Below, one piece after another: positions 1-11,251 of a stretch of DNA of 64,000 nt. The position numbers and the translations under genes were made by a program. Location of the stretch: positions 10,046,020 to 10,110,019 of the forward strand of contig JABACO010000002.1 of assembly GCA_013339895.1 (NCBI GenBank). Reading direction: 5' to 3'. The number at the start of each line of letters is the position of its first letter. The stretch's first letter is position 1. A model generated the notes under the pieces. It was not told where the DNA came from. It was given only the letters and a program-made list of their open reading frames with translations, and did not search any database. This DNA is from Ephydatia muelleri. Taxonomy: Eukaryota; Porifera; Demospongiae; Spongillida; Spongillidae.

Positions 1-126
1 ACATGATACACCAGACAGTACATGTAAGGTGTCACATTGACCTTTTGATAGCCTGCTGTTTTTATACTTAGGAAATTGTTTATCCACTGCTTTGCCTATC
101 ATTAGATACATCTTCATAAATATACA

Positions 127-2935
127 CTACATTTCAGCTGTACACACCTGATGATGTATGACATCTGGATTAGGTGGATCATCTGAAGATACAACTGTAT
201 ACAGCTTTTCAAAGTCCTTCCAATTGCATTTTATCATATCAATGCAGTATGAGGTACTATAATTCATGTACTTCAATCTTACCTTCCACAGTTTTACTGT
301 AGCTTCTGTTGTGCTATGAGGAAGGACCACTTCCAGCTTTGATGGCAGCATCTGTAATTAAACCGACATGAATTGCAGTACACTGATGTACACATACATT
401 TTTCATTCCATTACCAGTCAGTGAGGTATATTTGCACTTATCCCCTCCTTCCATATATGGAAGGTCACACCACAGCTGTTGCAGGACCCTCTACATACTT
501 ATGGCTGCCATCCCTTGCAGCATTATCTAACATTGTAGCCAGTGCCATTAAATTGTCAAAAAGTAGATCAAAAATCCTTAGTAATAAATGAAGTTCATCT
601 AACACAAAATGGTTAACAGGAATCTTCAGAAGGGGAAGGTGTACAGATCCCTGCCTTGTGTTGATTGACCTTCCCATTGTATGACAGTGTCTGGCCTAAT
701 GCAAACATTCTATATAAATAGCATACTTGTGCAGGCATGATTTCACAAAAGACAAAGTATCATAGCATTCGTGGTCTTTAACAGCACCAATTGTGTGATT
801 GTCTGCTTATAAATATGAATGGAGTCAGCAGTCAGGATGTAATTTCCACATCAACCTTCATATAATGACTGGATGATAGATAGCATGCCTTTTGGAAGCC
901 GACTAGTAAAAGATTGCATGCATGAACAGTCCAATGTATAAAATCACTGCACTATACTCTGTGCATACATGTACATGTATCTAAGTGGCTTGTTTGGGGA
1001 GTAAACAATGTTTAATGTTTTGATGAAAGGCGAATGGTTGTGGACTTACCTCTCCCTGTTTAGATTGGGCATGGGAAAGCATACAATGGGATAAATAGGA
1101 GCTTTGTCAAAGGTTAGTGGGTCAAGCCGCCTCTCTTTCTGCAAACCCCCCTCTAAACAAACTATCTCCAAACTAGATTGTCCCATTGTCTGGTTCCAGG
1201 TTTGATATAAATGGTGTTCTAGGGAAAGCAGACATTCAGTATCATAGCCAGCCTATAGATGACCTGAATTTTTTGCTGACCCACCCACCACTCCACATGT
1301 GCATCAAATTGTACCTGTACACAGATTTTCTGGTCATACATCAATGGCAGGCGACACCCTTCGGGCTTCTACCCTGATCAACCACCCAAGCCACTGACTG
1401 AGCCGTGGTGTGGCATATCTGGTGGAACCAAGGGGTGACTCAACGTTACCCTTGGCCCCAGGTTGGTTCAGCGGTTGAGGGCCAACCACTCTCCATGACC
1501 TCGGCATGGTAGTGGCAAGTCTGGTCACATCCAAGAGTAGCCTGCGTTACCCTTGGTCCCAGGCCGGCTTGACAGGGGCCCTGCACCCATGTCATATGCC
1601 TGACCGGTTCAGCCTGACCCCCTTATGGGCAAACCAGTTAACCCGTTAACCCGCTAACATAGGGAGAATGGAAACATGGGACATGGCTTTAATTATAGTG
1701 AAGCTGTGAGCATGTGAAAGAAGGAGTATTCATGCAGCATTAAGTATTGCATACTTAGATAATGCAAATATATACATATCTAATTCAGCAATGCTTACCA
1801 GATCCAGATAAGTATCCAATTTGTGGAACGATAATAGTGAAGGACAGAATAATGATTGTACTAGTTCTTGACAGTTTAGCACCATCACCGCTGAATGTTA
1901 TGCGTATCTTGTCTCCAGGATGAAATACAGTGGGAAAATCCTCCAGCTGTAGGTATAAAAATAGCATTCATTTTTTTATAATAGGGCATTTATAATTTTG
2001 CCATTGTAGATTTGTTATTTATACTTATACGTGTGCTTACAATTCTCGATATTTCTCAGAAACTGCGACTTCGACGTGTATGTACGATCCGTCATAATCG
2101 GGGATACGATTCAGTTCTACTGTGTCGTTTACTTTTTTTTCTGGCAGCTTTGACCTTGTGAGGTTTTGGAAGACTGTGGCACTACGCTGAGAGTGCCTGA
2201 TAAAAACTGTCGCTTACGTTGTATCGATCTAATAGATACAAGACTTGCAGCACGTCTGCTTCCTCGTCATGATCAATTAAGGACAACTCCACCTTTTTAC
2301 CACTAGTAGTGTCAGCAATTAGAATTAGTGAGTGTACAGTAAGACCAAATGACCCCACAAATGACAGAGCCTTTAGTTCATTGTCCTTAAGTACGTTTAG
2401 CTTTCTCTTTCTGTGCCTCAAAGAAACATCACCAACTGTCTTCCCCTTATTTTCAAGCATATCTATCCACGAGAGCTTCCATTCCAGCTCTTCGACATCA
2501 CCCATTAATTAAGTTGTCGACCAATTCATCAACGACAGTAACATGGTTGTCGAGAGCTTCTGTTTGTTCTGTCTTTTGTTTTAATTCTAGAGCAGAAATA
2601 CACTCACCGTGAAGTACTTTAATCCTAGTGGACCCTTCGATTAACTCAATTCTAGATCTCTTTCTTCCTTTAAATTTACGGGACTGATTTTCAATCTATC
2701 TCTTTCTTATACTGGTTTCAAATCTTTTGCACTCTGAATTTAAAACAATAGCTTCATCAATGATATGTTCGTTCACGCAAACTACCAAACATGAACCATC
2801 TTTGTCCCTTTTACTTAAGTTTCGCAGCAAAGAGTTTGGAACAACTAAATAGCATAAATACTGGTCGCAGCCTGCAGCATCAATAGCAATCAATGTTTCC
2901 TCTGCTTCTTCTTTAGGATCCATTGTTTAGGTAGC
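127..2935 (-). pseudogene. Remnant of a multi-copy protein family of unknown function (several exons)
   Basis: Five or six collinear minus-strand coding patches. The N-terminal part lies at about 2935-2182 and ends in a block with YLLDRYNVSDSFYQALS. A patch at about 2170-2045 holds NRIPDYDGSYIHVEV. A patch at about 1948-1798 holds SGDGAKLSR, followed by a hydrophobic run. A patch at about 650-470 holds VLDELHLLLRIFDLLFDNLM. The last, at about 351-127, holds WKDFEKLYTVVSSDD. Several patches have splice signals: ACAG before 351 and 1948, GTAAG after 284, 1798 and 2045. From memory only, this motif order belongs to a large uncharacterised family with many copies in sponge and cnidarian genomes, probably transposon-borne. 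The first block contains an in-frame stop near 2697 and a frame change near 2508, and one exon phase does not match, so this copy looks dead. The C-terminal part would lie left of the window. Pieces of the same family appear near 18.5-18.9 and 59.7-59.9 kb. Confidence 0.5.
1370..1640. repeat. GC-rich segment of repeat-like character
   Basis: This stretch is clearly richer in G and C than its surroundings. It contains the short direct word 'gttacccttgg' twice (near 1444 and 1548) and ends in the stutter 'gttaacccgttaacccgctaac'-like words around 1637-1660. A tRNA box A-like word (GGTTCAGCGGTTGAGG) occurs near 1465, but I found no matching box B. A decayed SINE is possible; I cannot establish it. 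Confidence 0.2.
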
Positions 2936-2999
2936 GAAAAATTATCCAACAACAACAGAATTAATAAGTATCAATTTTTAAATTTGACCATGTTAAAAA

Positions 3000-4640
3000 A
3001 GAAAACCTCCTCCCTATGCTGAGTACAATGCTTATTGTTGACTACATGCCCCTGCGTGCTTCGGAGGTTAATGTCTTATGTGCAGAGGATGGGGAGTGTT
3101 GGTGGGAAAGGGTGGTCAGGTATGGTGAGATAGGGAATGCGGTTTGTTGGAACTACATGACTGAGGTGGTGATATGATTTGCGGTGGTTATACCATCTAA
3201 ACCAATTAAATCAAGGCTATGACTGAGGTAGAAAATATGATTAAAGAAAGGGAGATTTTGAAGCAGATACATTCAAAAGAAGATTTGTAACCATCATTAC
3301 AATCTTATTTCAGTATTGCATGACAGCTACAAACAAGTGTTACACCATTTTTACACACAACCTCCATATCTCCTGCGAGAAAGTACAAATTCATAGACAG
3401 TGGGTGTGGGGATGCGTGGGTGTGAAGATGTGTAGGTGTGGGAATGTGCATGTGGGTATGAAGACGTGGGTGGAGATGAGAAGGTGTGGGGATGTGTGGG
3501 TACGGAGATGTGTAGGTGTGAAGATATGTGTGAGCACACATGACACAGTGTTAGGGCTTACCTGATAGCTTGATGCCCACCACCTTCTCTTCCTCCTTCC
3601 CTCCCTACCGACAATCAAACACAACATTTAATACTAATACCTTTCTCGTTGGCACGAAAAAGTCTTCCTGAGACGAACGCGCACGTGCTCTTATGAAGTC
3701 GGAGTGTACACACTCCCAAGTAGTTCACTCCCATGTTTGAGTGTTTGAGTGGGAGTGACATAAGCTCTGACAGCAAATAATGGAGTGCTAGGTACCCTAT
3801 GTTTTTATCATTCTGATCAATTGGAGTGCTGGAGTGCTGTCATCCTTTTTTACTAACACTCCGAGTATCACCTAACAGGAGTGGGGATCATCCCTCATTT
3901 TTGCAGTGAAGTGGTGAGTCCAATGTTGCTTCCTTCTCATTGTTGTGGCAGGGGCAATGTATTTGGGGATGAAGGGGTTAAAAGGGTAAGACAAATATAA
4001 ATTCTGTAAATGTATATACACCATATCCATAAATAAGGTGCCATGGCACCCTCTTGCTCCCACCTTCTGCTGCCCCTGCCTATAGGTGCCACTTTGAGGT
4101 CACCATGTAGTCATCTTGTAAGAAGGGCAACATCTGGCCACAACAACCTGTGTTAAATGGATGTAGTGCACACCATGTACAGAATGGTACCAGCCTATGA
4201 ATAATCAGTGGAGTAAATGATTGTCTGTTGAAACTCAACGCATCTTCAGAGTGAAAATCCTGGTGGATGTGGATACAACGAATTTAGTTTGACCACTGAA
4301 CAGCCTCGTGATTTATAGACAACACTGCATGCATGTATACTAATACGAAGGCTTACCCGGTGTCGAATCTGACGTACTTTAATCGCTTCACAAAGCGCTG
4401 TTCTGTTCACTAATTGAGCCAGAAAAAAGCCGACACAACTGAATACTACTGTACATTTAATTTCATTGCGCGCAACTTTCGATCGACGTTTTTCTCGTAG
4501 ACTGGGCAGACTCTCGAGTCTGCAACGATGGATTATACTGAAGAGCTCTCTTGGGTTGTAGTCTAGAGGAAAAGGACCCTTGCAGATGCAGTCTATACCT
4601 AGAGTAACGCAGACATGCCAACCCTGACGCATTCGGCGTG
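3000..4640. other. Stretch without a recognised gene; G/T-rich minisatellite inside
   Basis: No coding region is convincing here. From about 3398 to 3540 lies a degenerate repeat built on 'gtgtggggatgtgtgggtgtgaag', with units of roughly 12-18 bp. The ORFs over it on both strands are products of the repeat. Around 4625-4700 there is a cluster of 'ctcacgc' words, about six copies. Confidence 0.4.
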
Positions 4641-4730
4641 AGACTCACGCATTTGACGTTTCTCTCACGCTCTCACGCTTGAAGTTTATATGTCTCACGC
4701 GCGAAAATATTCAAAGTCAAGTACAATAAA

Positions 4731-5015
4731 TTGGTTAACCACTTTATTGTGAGTGATCACGTAGTGGCGGATGATGATATGGCGGATTGTGCAACGGCCG
4801 AAACGGAAAGAGAAATGGAAGATGACTGTACTGTTATTAGTAAGGAATCTAGCTTGGGGATAGAAGCACCCACTGAGAAGCGAAGAAGGGCTAGATGCTT
4901 TTCGCCTGAAAGGAAAGGCAGCGGGGATAGGAGAATTTGGGGGGCATCGATGTACAAAACCAGAGATTCTATATTATCTCTGACGAAACGAAATTTAATC
5001 GTGACTGGACTATAA
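4731..5015 (+). CDS. Hypothetical 94-residue acidic/basic ORF
   Basis: Open frame of 94 codons, with an acidic first half (DDDMADCATAETEREMEDD) and a basic middle (EKRRRARCFSPERK). I do not recognise it. It has no membrane segment or signal peptide. It follows the 'ctcacgc' repeat cluster and precedes a MITE at 5121. The composition could fit a first exon of a nuclear protein or the N-terminus of a decayed transposase. There is no clear splice donor at the end, so it may equally be chance. Confidence 0.2.
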   Translation: MVNHFIVSDHVVADDDMADCATAETEREMEDDCTVISKESSLGIEAPTEKRRRARCFSPERKGSGDRRIWGASMYKTRDSILSLTKRNLIVTGL

Positions 5016-5120
5016 GCAATTTCCACGCATCATAGCCGATGATGCGATGCTGTGGATGCCTCACAGCATCATTTTCGATGCACTGTATGCATGCGTACGA
5101 TAATCTGTGCCCCTCAAGAC

Positions 5121-5221
5121 TAGTCTCGCTAGCCAGACATACGAACTTCAACTGGACTGGAAACGAGGGACGTACGTTCCTCGTTCCCACTCCAGTTATG
5201 TAAGTCTGGCTAGCGAGACTA
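5121..5221. mobile_element. 101-bp palindromic MITE (TAGTCTCGCTAGCC termini)
   Basis: The sequence begins TAGTCTCGCTAGCCAGAC and ends with its reverse complement. The two arms stay complementary, with a few mismatches, to a centre near ACGTACGT. The flanks (CTCAAGAC and ATCAAGGA) resemble a degraded 8-bp target duplication. It begins with the same TAGTCTCG bases as the 53383-53510 MITE but differs inside, so it is a related or convergent family. Confidence 0.7.
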
Positions 5222-5250
5222 ATCAAGGACTCACAGATGTATCAAGACAT

Positions 5251-5412
5251 TGTGAAAGTGACACACACAAAGATCTTGCAAAAATTAAATCATTTCAACC
5301 ATCCATTTCCTCCTGGATTTCTACAACTATTGTGAAAGTGACACACACAAAGATCTTACAAAAATTAAATCATCTCAACCATCCCATCCATTTCCTCCTG
5401 GATTTCTACAGC
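5251..5412. repeat. Two tandem copies of about 80 bp
   Basis: The block beginning 'attgtgaaagtgacacacac' and ending 'cctcctggatttctaca' occurs twice in a row with few differences (a short 'catcc' insertion and point changes). A simple local duplication of non-coding DNA. Confidence 0.8.
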
Positions 5413-5469
5413 TAACATCGTCAATGAAAAGGTACAAATGGCTGCATGTAGTTAATTAGTCATTACAGT

Positions 5470-7115
5470 TTACTGTCTATTTGCATCCGTGTGTACACCT
5501 GTACACATATTAGGGTATATGTGTACAGGGGAGCACAAATTACTTACCCTACCTTATCTTTGTAATTAATCACAATTGTAACTCCAAAATCAATACATGA
5601 GTACACAATACATTAATAATAGATGGTCAATTAAACATACAATAAAAATTGATTGTTATCTGTCAATTAAACTAATTAGAAAAGTAAATAAAACTTTAAA
5701 AAAATAATAAATCTTAGCGAGTGGTTTTGATGGAGAGAAGAGCAGGTGCGCGTGTACGCAGAACGCAGAACAAACGGCGGAAGCGCGAGTAGTAGAGGCG
5801 CGAGTACTAGTGGAGGTGTGAGTACTAGTGGAGGCGCGAGTACTAGTGGAGGCACGAGTACTAGTGGAGGCACGAGTACTAGTGGAGGCGCAAGTACTAG
5901 TGGAGGCACGAGTACTAGTGGAGGCGCAAGTACTAGTGGAGGCACGAGTACTAGTGGAGGCACGAGTACTAGTGGAGGCGCAAGTACTAGTGGAGGCACG
6001 AGTACTAGTGGAGGCGCGAGTACTAGTGGAGGCGCAAGTACTAGTGGAGGCACGAGTACTAGTGGAGGCACGAGTACTAGTGGAGGCGCAAGTACTAGTG
6101 GAGGCGCGAGTACTAGTGGAGGCACGAGTAATAGTGGAGGCGCGAGTACTAGTGGAGGCGCAAGTACTAGAGGAGGCGCAAGTACTAGTGGAGGCACGAG
6201 TACTAGTGGATGCACGAGTACTAGTGGAGGCGCAAGTACTAGTGGAGGCGCGAGTACTAGTGGAGGCGCGAGTACTAGTGGAGGCGCGAGTACTAGTGGA
6301 GGCGCAAGTACTAGTGGAGGTGTGAGTACTAGTGGAGGCACGAGTATTAGTGGAGGCGCGAGTACTAGTGGAGGCGTGAGTACTAGTGGAGGTGTGAGTA
6401 CTAGTGGAGGCGTGAGTACTAGTGGAGGCACGAGTACTAGTGGAGGCGCGAGTACTAGTGGAGGTGTGAGTACTAGTTGTGGAGGCATAGGTAGAGGAAG
6501 TGTCAGTTGCATTGTTGTTGATTTTGGATGCATATAAGTGATTTGAATTTGAATTTATTTTGCAATAAACATCATTCTTCTACATAGGACTAATTTGTGT
6601 ACACCTGTACACATTTTACTGCAAAACTTTCTTGATAGAACCACATGAATAATTTCACAATACATAGTTACTATATCATGCCCTCTATGACTTTCAAGAC
6701 TTTTTTGAAAGCATAATACTACTAACGTAAAGCAATGTAATTTGTGTACAGGTGTACACAAATTAGAGCATTTGAAAGTAAAAGTGATTACTCAAAAGAA
6801 ACAGCATTTTTGTAATGTACATACAAAACAAACTATATGTATAAATTTTGACTTATTGAGAATGCTCCCATCATGTTTTTTAAATCTCTCACTTTTGCAG
6901 TGTTCTGTAGTGCTGTGGATAACTGAATTATGAACAGTTATTGCAATAAGCCAAAATTAGCATATTCATGAGAAGTTTAGCCACAATTTAGCATCACCAC
7001 AGGGGGTATAGATTTTCAAAAATTGTGTTAAATGCTCACTCCTGGTATGAGATATGATGCCAAAATGAATGGGGTAATTTGTGTACCACTGTACACACTT
7101 CAGGATGCAAATAGA
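5470..7115. repeat. Recurring 26-bp palindrome AATTTGTGTACA..TGTACACAAATT
   Basis: Four full or near-full copies: about 5491-5506 (core), 6592-6617, 6739-6764 (perfect) and 7076-7100, plus a half-like copy near 5521-5542. The first and last also share 'actgtctatttgcatcc' in opposite orientation (about 5472 and 7115), so the whole 1.6-kb block, including the 18-bp minisatellite, is bracketed by an inverted repeat. No transposase is readable inside. Confidence 0.6.
5729..6537 (+). repeat. 18-bp minisatellite, about 38 copies, open in several frames
   Basis: The unit is AGTACTAGTGGAGGCGCG with variants GGCACG, GGCGCA and GGTGTG in the last six bases. It runs from about 5785 to 6478. Because 18 is a multiple of three and no unit contains a stop, the tract is open on both strands: + strand (from ATG 5746, 263 codons) gives repeats of S-T-S-G-G-A/T/V; another + frame gives V-L-V-E-A-R/Q; the minus strand (285 codons) gives P-P-L-V-L-A/V/T. 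Just upstream an ATG at 5729 reads a short basic peptide (MERRAGARVRRTQNKRRKRE) that stops at the tract. Each unit carries the restriction-type palindromes AGTACT and ACTAGT. Whether any frame is translated cannot be told; a Ser/Gly repeat protein is possible but unproven. Confidence 0.85.
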
Positions 7116-7389
7116 CATTACTGTTGATTTTTGACAGGTACTACGTGCAGAAGTAAAAATAGCACATTTCATGCTCATCACAACATTACCACTTGCAACA
7201 GCTGATCATCTAACATCATTGTTCTGAGATATATTTCCAGATTCACCAGGAGCAAAAGTATATAGTTCTTCACGGACTGAGAATACCCGCATCTTAAATA
7301 GTGCAATTGCCTTATTGTATCAAACTACATACTTGCCTGTTATATATTTTACAGTTACTTAAATTGCATTTGGATATAATAAGGCACCC

Positions 7390-8965
7390 TTGTGGAAAAA
7401 GTGCAAGTTCAACCATTTGCATTGAGCATTGATGGGACCAATGGTACTGGTGTAGAAAAAATGAACCCCTTAACTGTGAGGATTTATAATGCCTCTTCAA
7501 AGCAAGTGTATTTTTACTGTTTGGACATGTGCATTAGCACTGGACAAGGTGCAGGAACAGCTGAAAGCATTTTTCAAAAAAATGAAACACTCATATTACA
7601 TAACATCTCATGGACTAAAGTGTGTTGCCATTGGGCTGGACAATACAAACATAAACCAGGACAAAAGAAACTCTATTAAATAAAAAGAAGTTTGTCACTG
7701 CTATATTGTGGGTTGTCCTTGCCATTTAATTCATAACACTGCATATTGAGGTTCAGTAGCTTTAGATGCTGTTGCAACATTTAATGTAGAAGAATTTTGT
7801 ATTGATATATATTTTGTTTTGATAAATCAAAGAAAATCAACGAAACAAAAATCAATGCTTGAAATTTTTTGTTGTTATTGTGATGTAACGCAAGCAAATA
7901 GTAAAGCAAGTCAATACAAGGTGGCTGAGTCTTGAGACAGCAATATGGAGAAACCTGGATGTATATGACGGGGCAAAAAGTTACTTTTTATCAAGTAGTG
8001 AATCTCAAGCAAGATTTCAAAGATTGAAGTAGCATTTGAAAATCCGATGTCTGAATTATATCTACTGTTTTACCAAGCAGTACTACCATAGTTCACAAAT
8101 TTCAATAAGCTCTTGCAAAGAAATGACCCATGTATCCATATTCTTTATGATCAAATGTTTGCATTCTTACAATTGCTTTTAGGAAAGTTCATAAAAAGTC
8201 ATGTTATCCTAAATACAGTGACATTGAATTAAATTGATCATTTAAATCCCATAAATCAATTACCTGATGAGAATATGTTCATTGGTTTTACCACAAAAAT
8301 CTTTTAACAAAGTTAGAAAATGATGGAGATATACATGTATGTTCAACACAATGACAAATTTTCTACAAAGCAGTGCGTGCTTTTTATGTTGCAGCATCTT
8401 CTGACATGGTTAAGAAATTTCCATTTGGAGAGGGGCATATGATTTTAAAATGTTCTAGGTTTGTGAATGTTTATACTAAATTGCAGTCAACATTGAGTGA
8501 TGTTGAGTATTTTGTGCACAAGTACTCGAATTCTACAGCCAAATGGTCCTGAAGACTTTGACAAACTACATGACGAATTTATTGCATTCCAGTTATCCAA
8601 GTAAGTGAAGGAGGCAGAAGTACGAGTAGATGACAATGAAGAATCTGAAAGATCAACTATACATAGAATGGATGTTATCTGGGGTTATCTTAGTACTTTT
8701 ACATTATGTGATGGCACACTTATCTAAAGTTGCATGTTTGGTGCTTCTGATACCTCACTCAAATGCAGAAGAAGAAGGAGTATTAAGTATGATCAGGTAG
8801 AATATAACTGACTTTCGAAATCGCCTGCACTTAATGCAACACTTTCATCAATTCTAACTGTGAAATTGACAAATCTAGATGCACAGTTACCATGGGAGCC
8901 ATCACCTGAAGTTATGAAAAAAGCGACAGCAGAATACAACACATTACATTCCAATGCTCACTAAA
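7390..8965 (+). pseudogene. Decayed hAT-like transposase (DUF4371/ZMYM-like type)
   Basis: The first readable block (7392-7680) carries FALSIDGTNGTGVEKMNPLTV and further on LDMCISTGQGAGTAESIF, which match the start of the catalytic region of the DUF4371-type hAT proteins as I know them. Further patches in shifting frames read LLSSESQARFQRLK (about 7990-8030), RNDPCIHILYDQMF (about 8120-8160) and a C-terminal LDAQLPWEPSPEVMKKATAEYN (about 8876-8940). Order and spacing fit one transposase of about 500-600 residues. Many stops and frame changes show long decay. I could not define terminal repeats or target duplications. Confidence 0.65.
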
Positions 8966-8969
8966 ATCA

Positions 8970-9852
8970 TGTTGCATTTGAAATACTGTATATTGTGTAA
9001 TATTTGGATCGAATAATTAGAACTCATTCATTTTTCTCACACATTACTCATTCTAAAAGTTGGCAACTCTGAGTACATATCTCCTGGTGAAGAGGTCGCC
9101 ATTATACGAACATGTGATCCACAGTTTGTTAATACAGTGTTATTAACTTCAGAAATGGTATTTTTGCATGATATGGCATTCAAAACATGCATGTGTGCTT
9201 GAAGTTGTATGCTGTAACTGTTGTTGCCAAGCCTCTAGCCATATGTATAAATATGGAGCCACCATTTTAAATCTAAAAACAGCCGCATGGTTGGTTGCAA
9301 AATATATCTATTCAGGGATGTGCCCATGAGGAAATCAAAGATTAGGTGCAAGAGCGCTTATACTCTGGGCCCTACAGACTACACATCAGGTGTGGCATTT
9401 ACAGTACATTGCCCGTAGATGTGTTCACGAAATTTCTGGATCCAAGCTTCTTTTATACGGCAACTCCTGCATTAAGGTTTTGACAATGCTGCAGTTAGAT
9501 TCACATAATATTCCATGCTGAATTTATTGATTATGCACTGCACGGAGCATTTAAAAAAGAACTGCTTGTATTTTGAAAACTCATGTTGCCATTTGTCTTA
9601 TGAATACATGAAATTAAAGTCAATTTCAGGTAAGAAATGCATTGTAAAATGCCATACATGTATATCTATGTGATTACTCTCTAAACAAATGTTTGTCATT
9701 GAAATTTTGCTGTGCACTTTGATATAAGAATCTAATATGTGGAAGAATTTGTAACTTGAAGAGCATACTCCAATTGTATTCACAACGGAACATCACCAGT
9801 TGGTTTTTAAGTACTGTACTTCCTTGCTGGTATGGGTGGCTCAACCTCCTAA

Positions 9853-9892
<40 letters not shown>

Positions 9893-9901
9893 ACACGCAT
9901 G

Positions 9902-9936
<35 letters not shown>

Positions 9937-10700
9937 ATTTGCATAACGTTTGTCAGTCTTACATTTATGTTGTCTTCATAGTTTCTTTCAGGAATCGGAG
10001 GTACTGTCTCCTGTAAGCAACAAAAGTTATTTTGGTATTCAGTGTTTGCTTAAAGATGAGTGTACATTGCATCCTAAAGCTTCAACTTCATCTAAATGTC
10101 TCCTCTCTGGAATTGCTGGTGCAGTATCTGTCTGGAATGCATATACCCAAAATGAATTCTTAATAATGTATATACTGACTTACATTATCTGCTACAATTG
10201 GCAAGTCTGACACAGTACTCTAAAACAAAGAGTTAATTGGTTCACACAGTCTATGCATATATCATTTCCAACTAACACTTTCCTGTGCTTGAATGGTATC
10301 CAGAACTGCAATGTCATGACCAATGATGGAAGACTGAACTAAAAATGTAACATCCTTTGGTCAGTGCACCCAGTAATAGTTGAGTAAAGTAAATATCTTC
10401 TACCTTCATTGCTGAAGAAAATAGATATTTTTAAAATCAGTATTCAGTGTTGAACGCAATATATAAATTCTGACCTATTTTTCAGCTGGTTATTTACAGC
10501 TGCCTGTTTTTGAAGTAAAATATACACATGTGTACAAAATCTACTTCTACATTAATAACAGGTTTACTTTCATGATGTCTTCTGATGCATTGCCATCATC
10601 GTCCTTTCTTGATGTCTGATGTTCCTTCAACCTGATCATCTCATAGATGCTATTATTTGTCATCACATATTCTGAAACATGTAAAGAATAAATAAAGGAA
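8970..10700. other. No recognised gene; (GT)n microsatellite at 9855-9933
   Basis: AT-rich sequence without a coding patch I can defend. A (TG)n tract covers 9855-9890 and resumes at 9904-9933, interrupted by 'cacacgcatgcatg'. Open frames over the tract are repeat artefacts. Confidence 0.5.
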
Positions 10701-10728
10701 TGTAACTATCTTGTAGGGTTACACTTCA

Positions 10729-11139
10729 ATGTGCAAATGTACAGAATGCTATAAAAGTGCTAAGCACTGTAGAGTGCACAGATCTTTCTCAGTCAAGGTC
10801 AGCATACATCCTAGTTATAGATTGGAATATGAAAAGGCCCAACCCAGTTTGACATCTGTGCTGTTTCGTCGCTTAAAACAAATATATTGTCTGCAGCAGG
10901 AGCAATCAGCAGGTGCGGCCTTAGTAGCAACTGAACTGAGGAAACACACCACCAATGATACAAAGTGTGCTGAGTTGGGATGGGTTTGCATTCCACTTGT
11001 GGTGGAATCATATAGAGAACGGGAACAGCACTGTTTTTCTTGTCTGGCATCAAGCTATAGTTCAACATCACAATTCAAAGTCACCTTTGAACTTTATTCA
11101 AGACTGAACAAACATTGCATTAATGAGGGTCAATGCTAG
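10729..11139 (+). pseudogene. Non-LTR reverse transcriptase C-terminal fragment
   Basis: 136-codon open stretch. Its second half carries ELRKHTTNDTKCAELGWVC and IPLVVESY, the hallmark of a C-terminal domain found after the reverse transcriptase in a large group of non-LTR elements (family knowledge from memory). The same block is seen at 40083-40691 and, more decayed, at 49690-50085. Upstream RT sequence is absent, consistent with 5' truncation. Residues before about 60 do not match the family well. Confidence 0.55.
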
Positions 11140-11251
11140 GGCAATTTTCCCCAGGTCTTAGAAAATCAGTGAGTATATCCGAGAAAGTATATCATAAGTG
11201 CTATTAATATAAACTGTTCTATGCAACATTCCAGTTGTACAGAACTGGGGT

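Noticed and set aside
1440-1560. tRNA gene or tRNA-derived SINE
   Set aside because: A box A-like word is present, but no box B, cloverleaf or A-rich tail could be drawn.
4246-4632. 128-codon minus-strand ORF
   Set aside because: It reads through the 'ctcacgc' repeat region with no domain features; probably part of an old dispersed repeat.
5676-6533. 285-codon minus-strand Pro/Leu/Val ORF
   Set aside because: Product of the 18-bp repeat read in the opposite direction; no start context or neighbouring gene structure.
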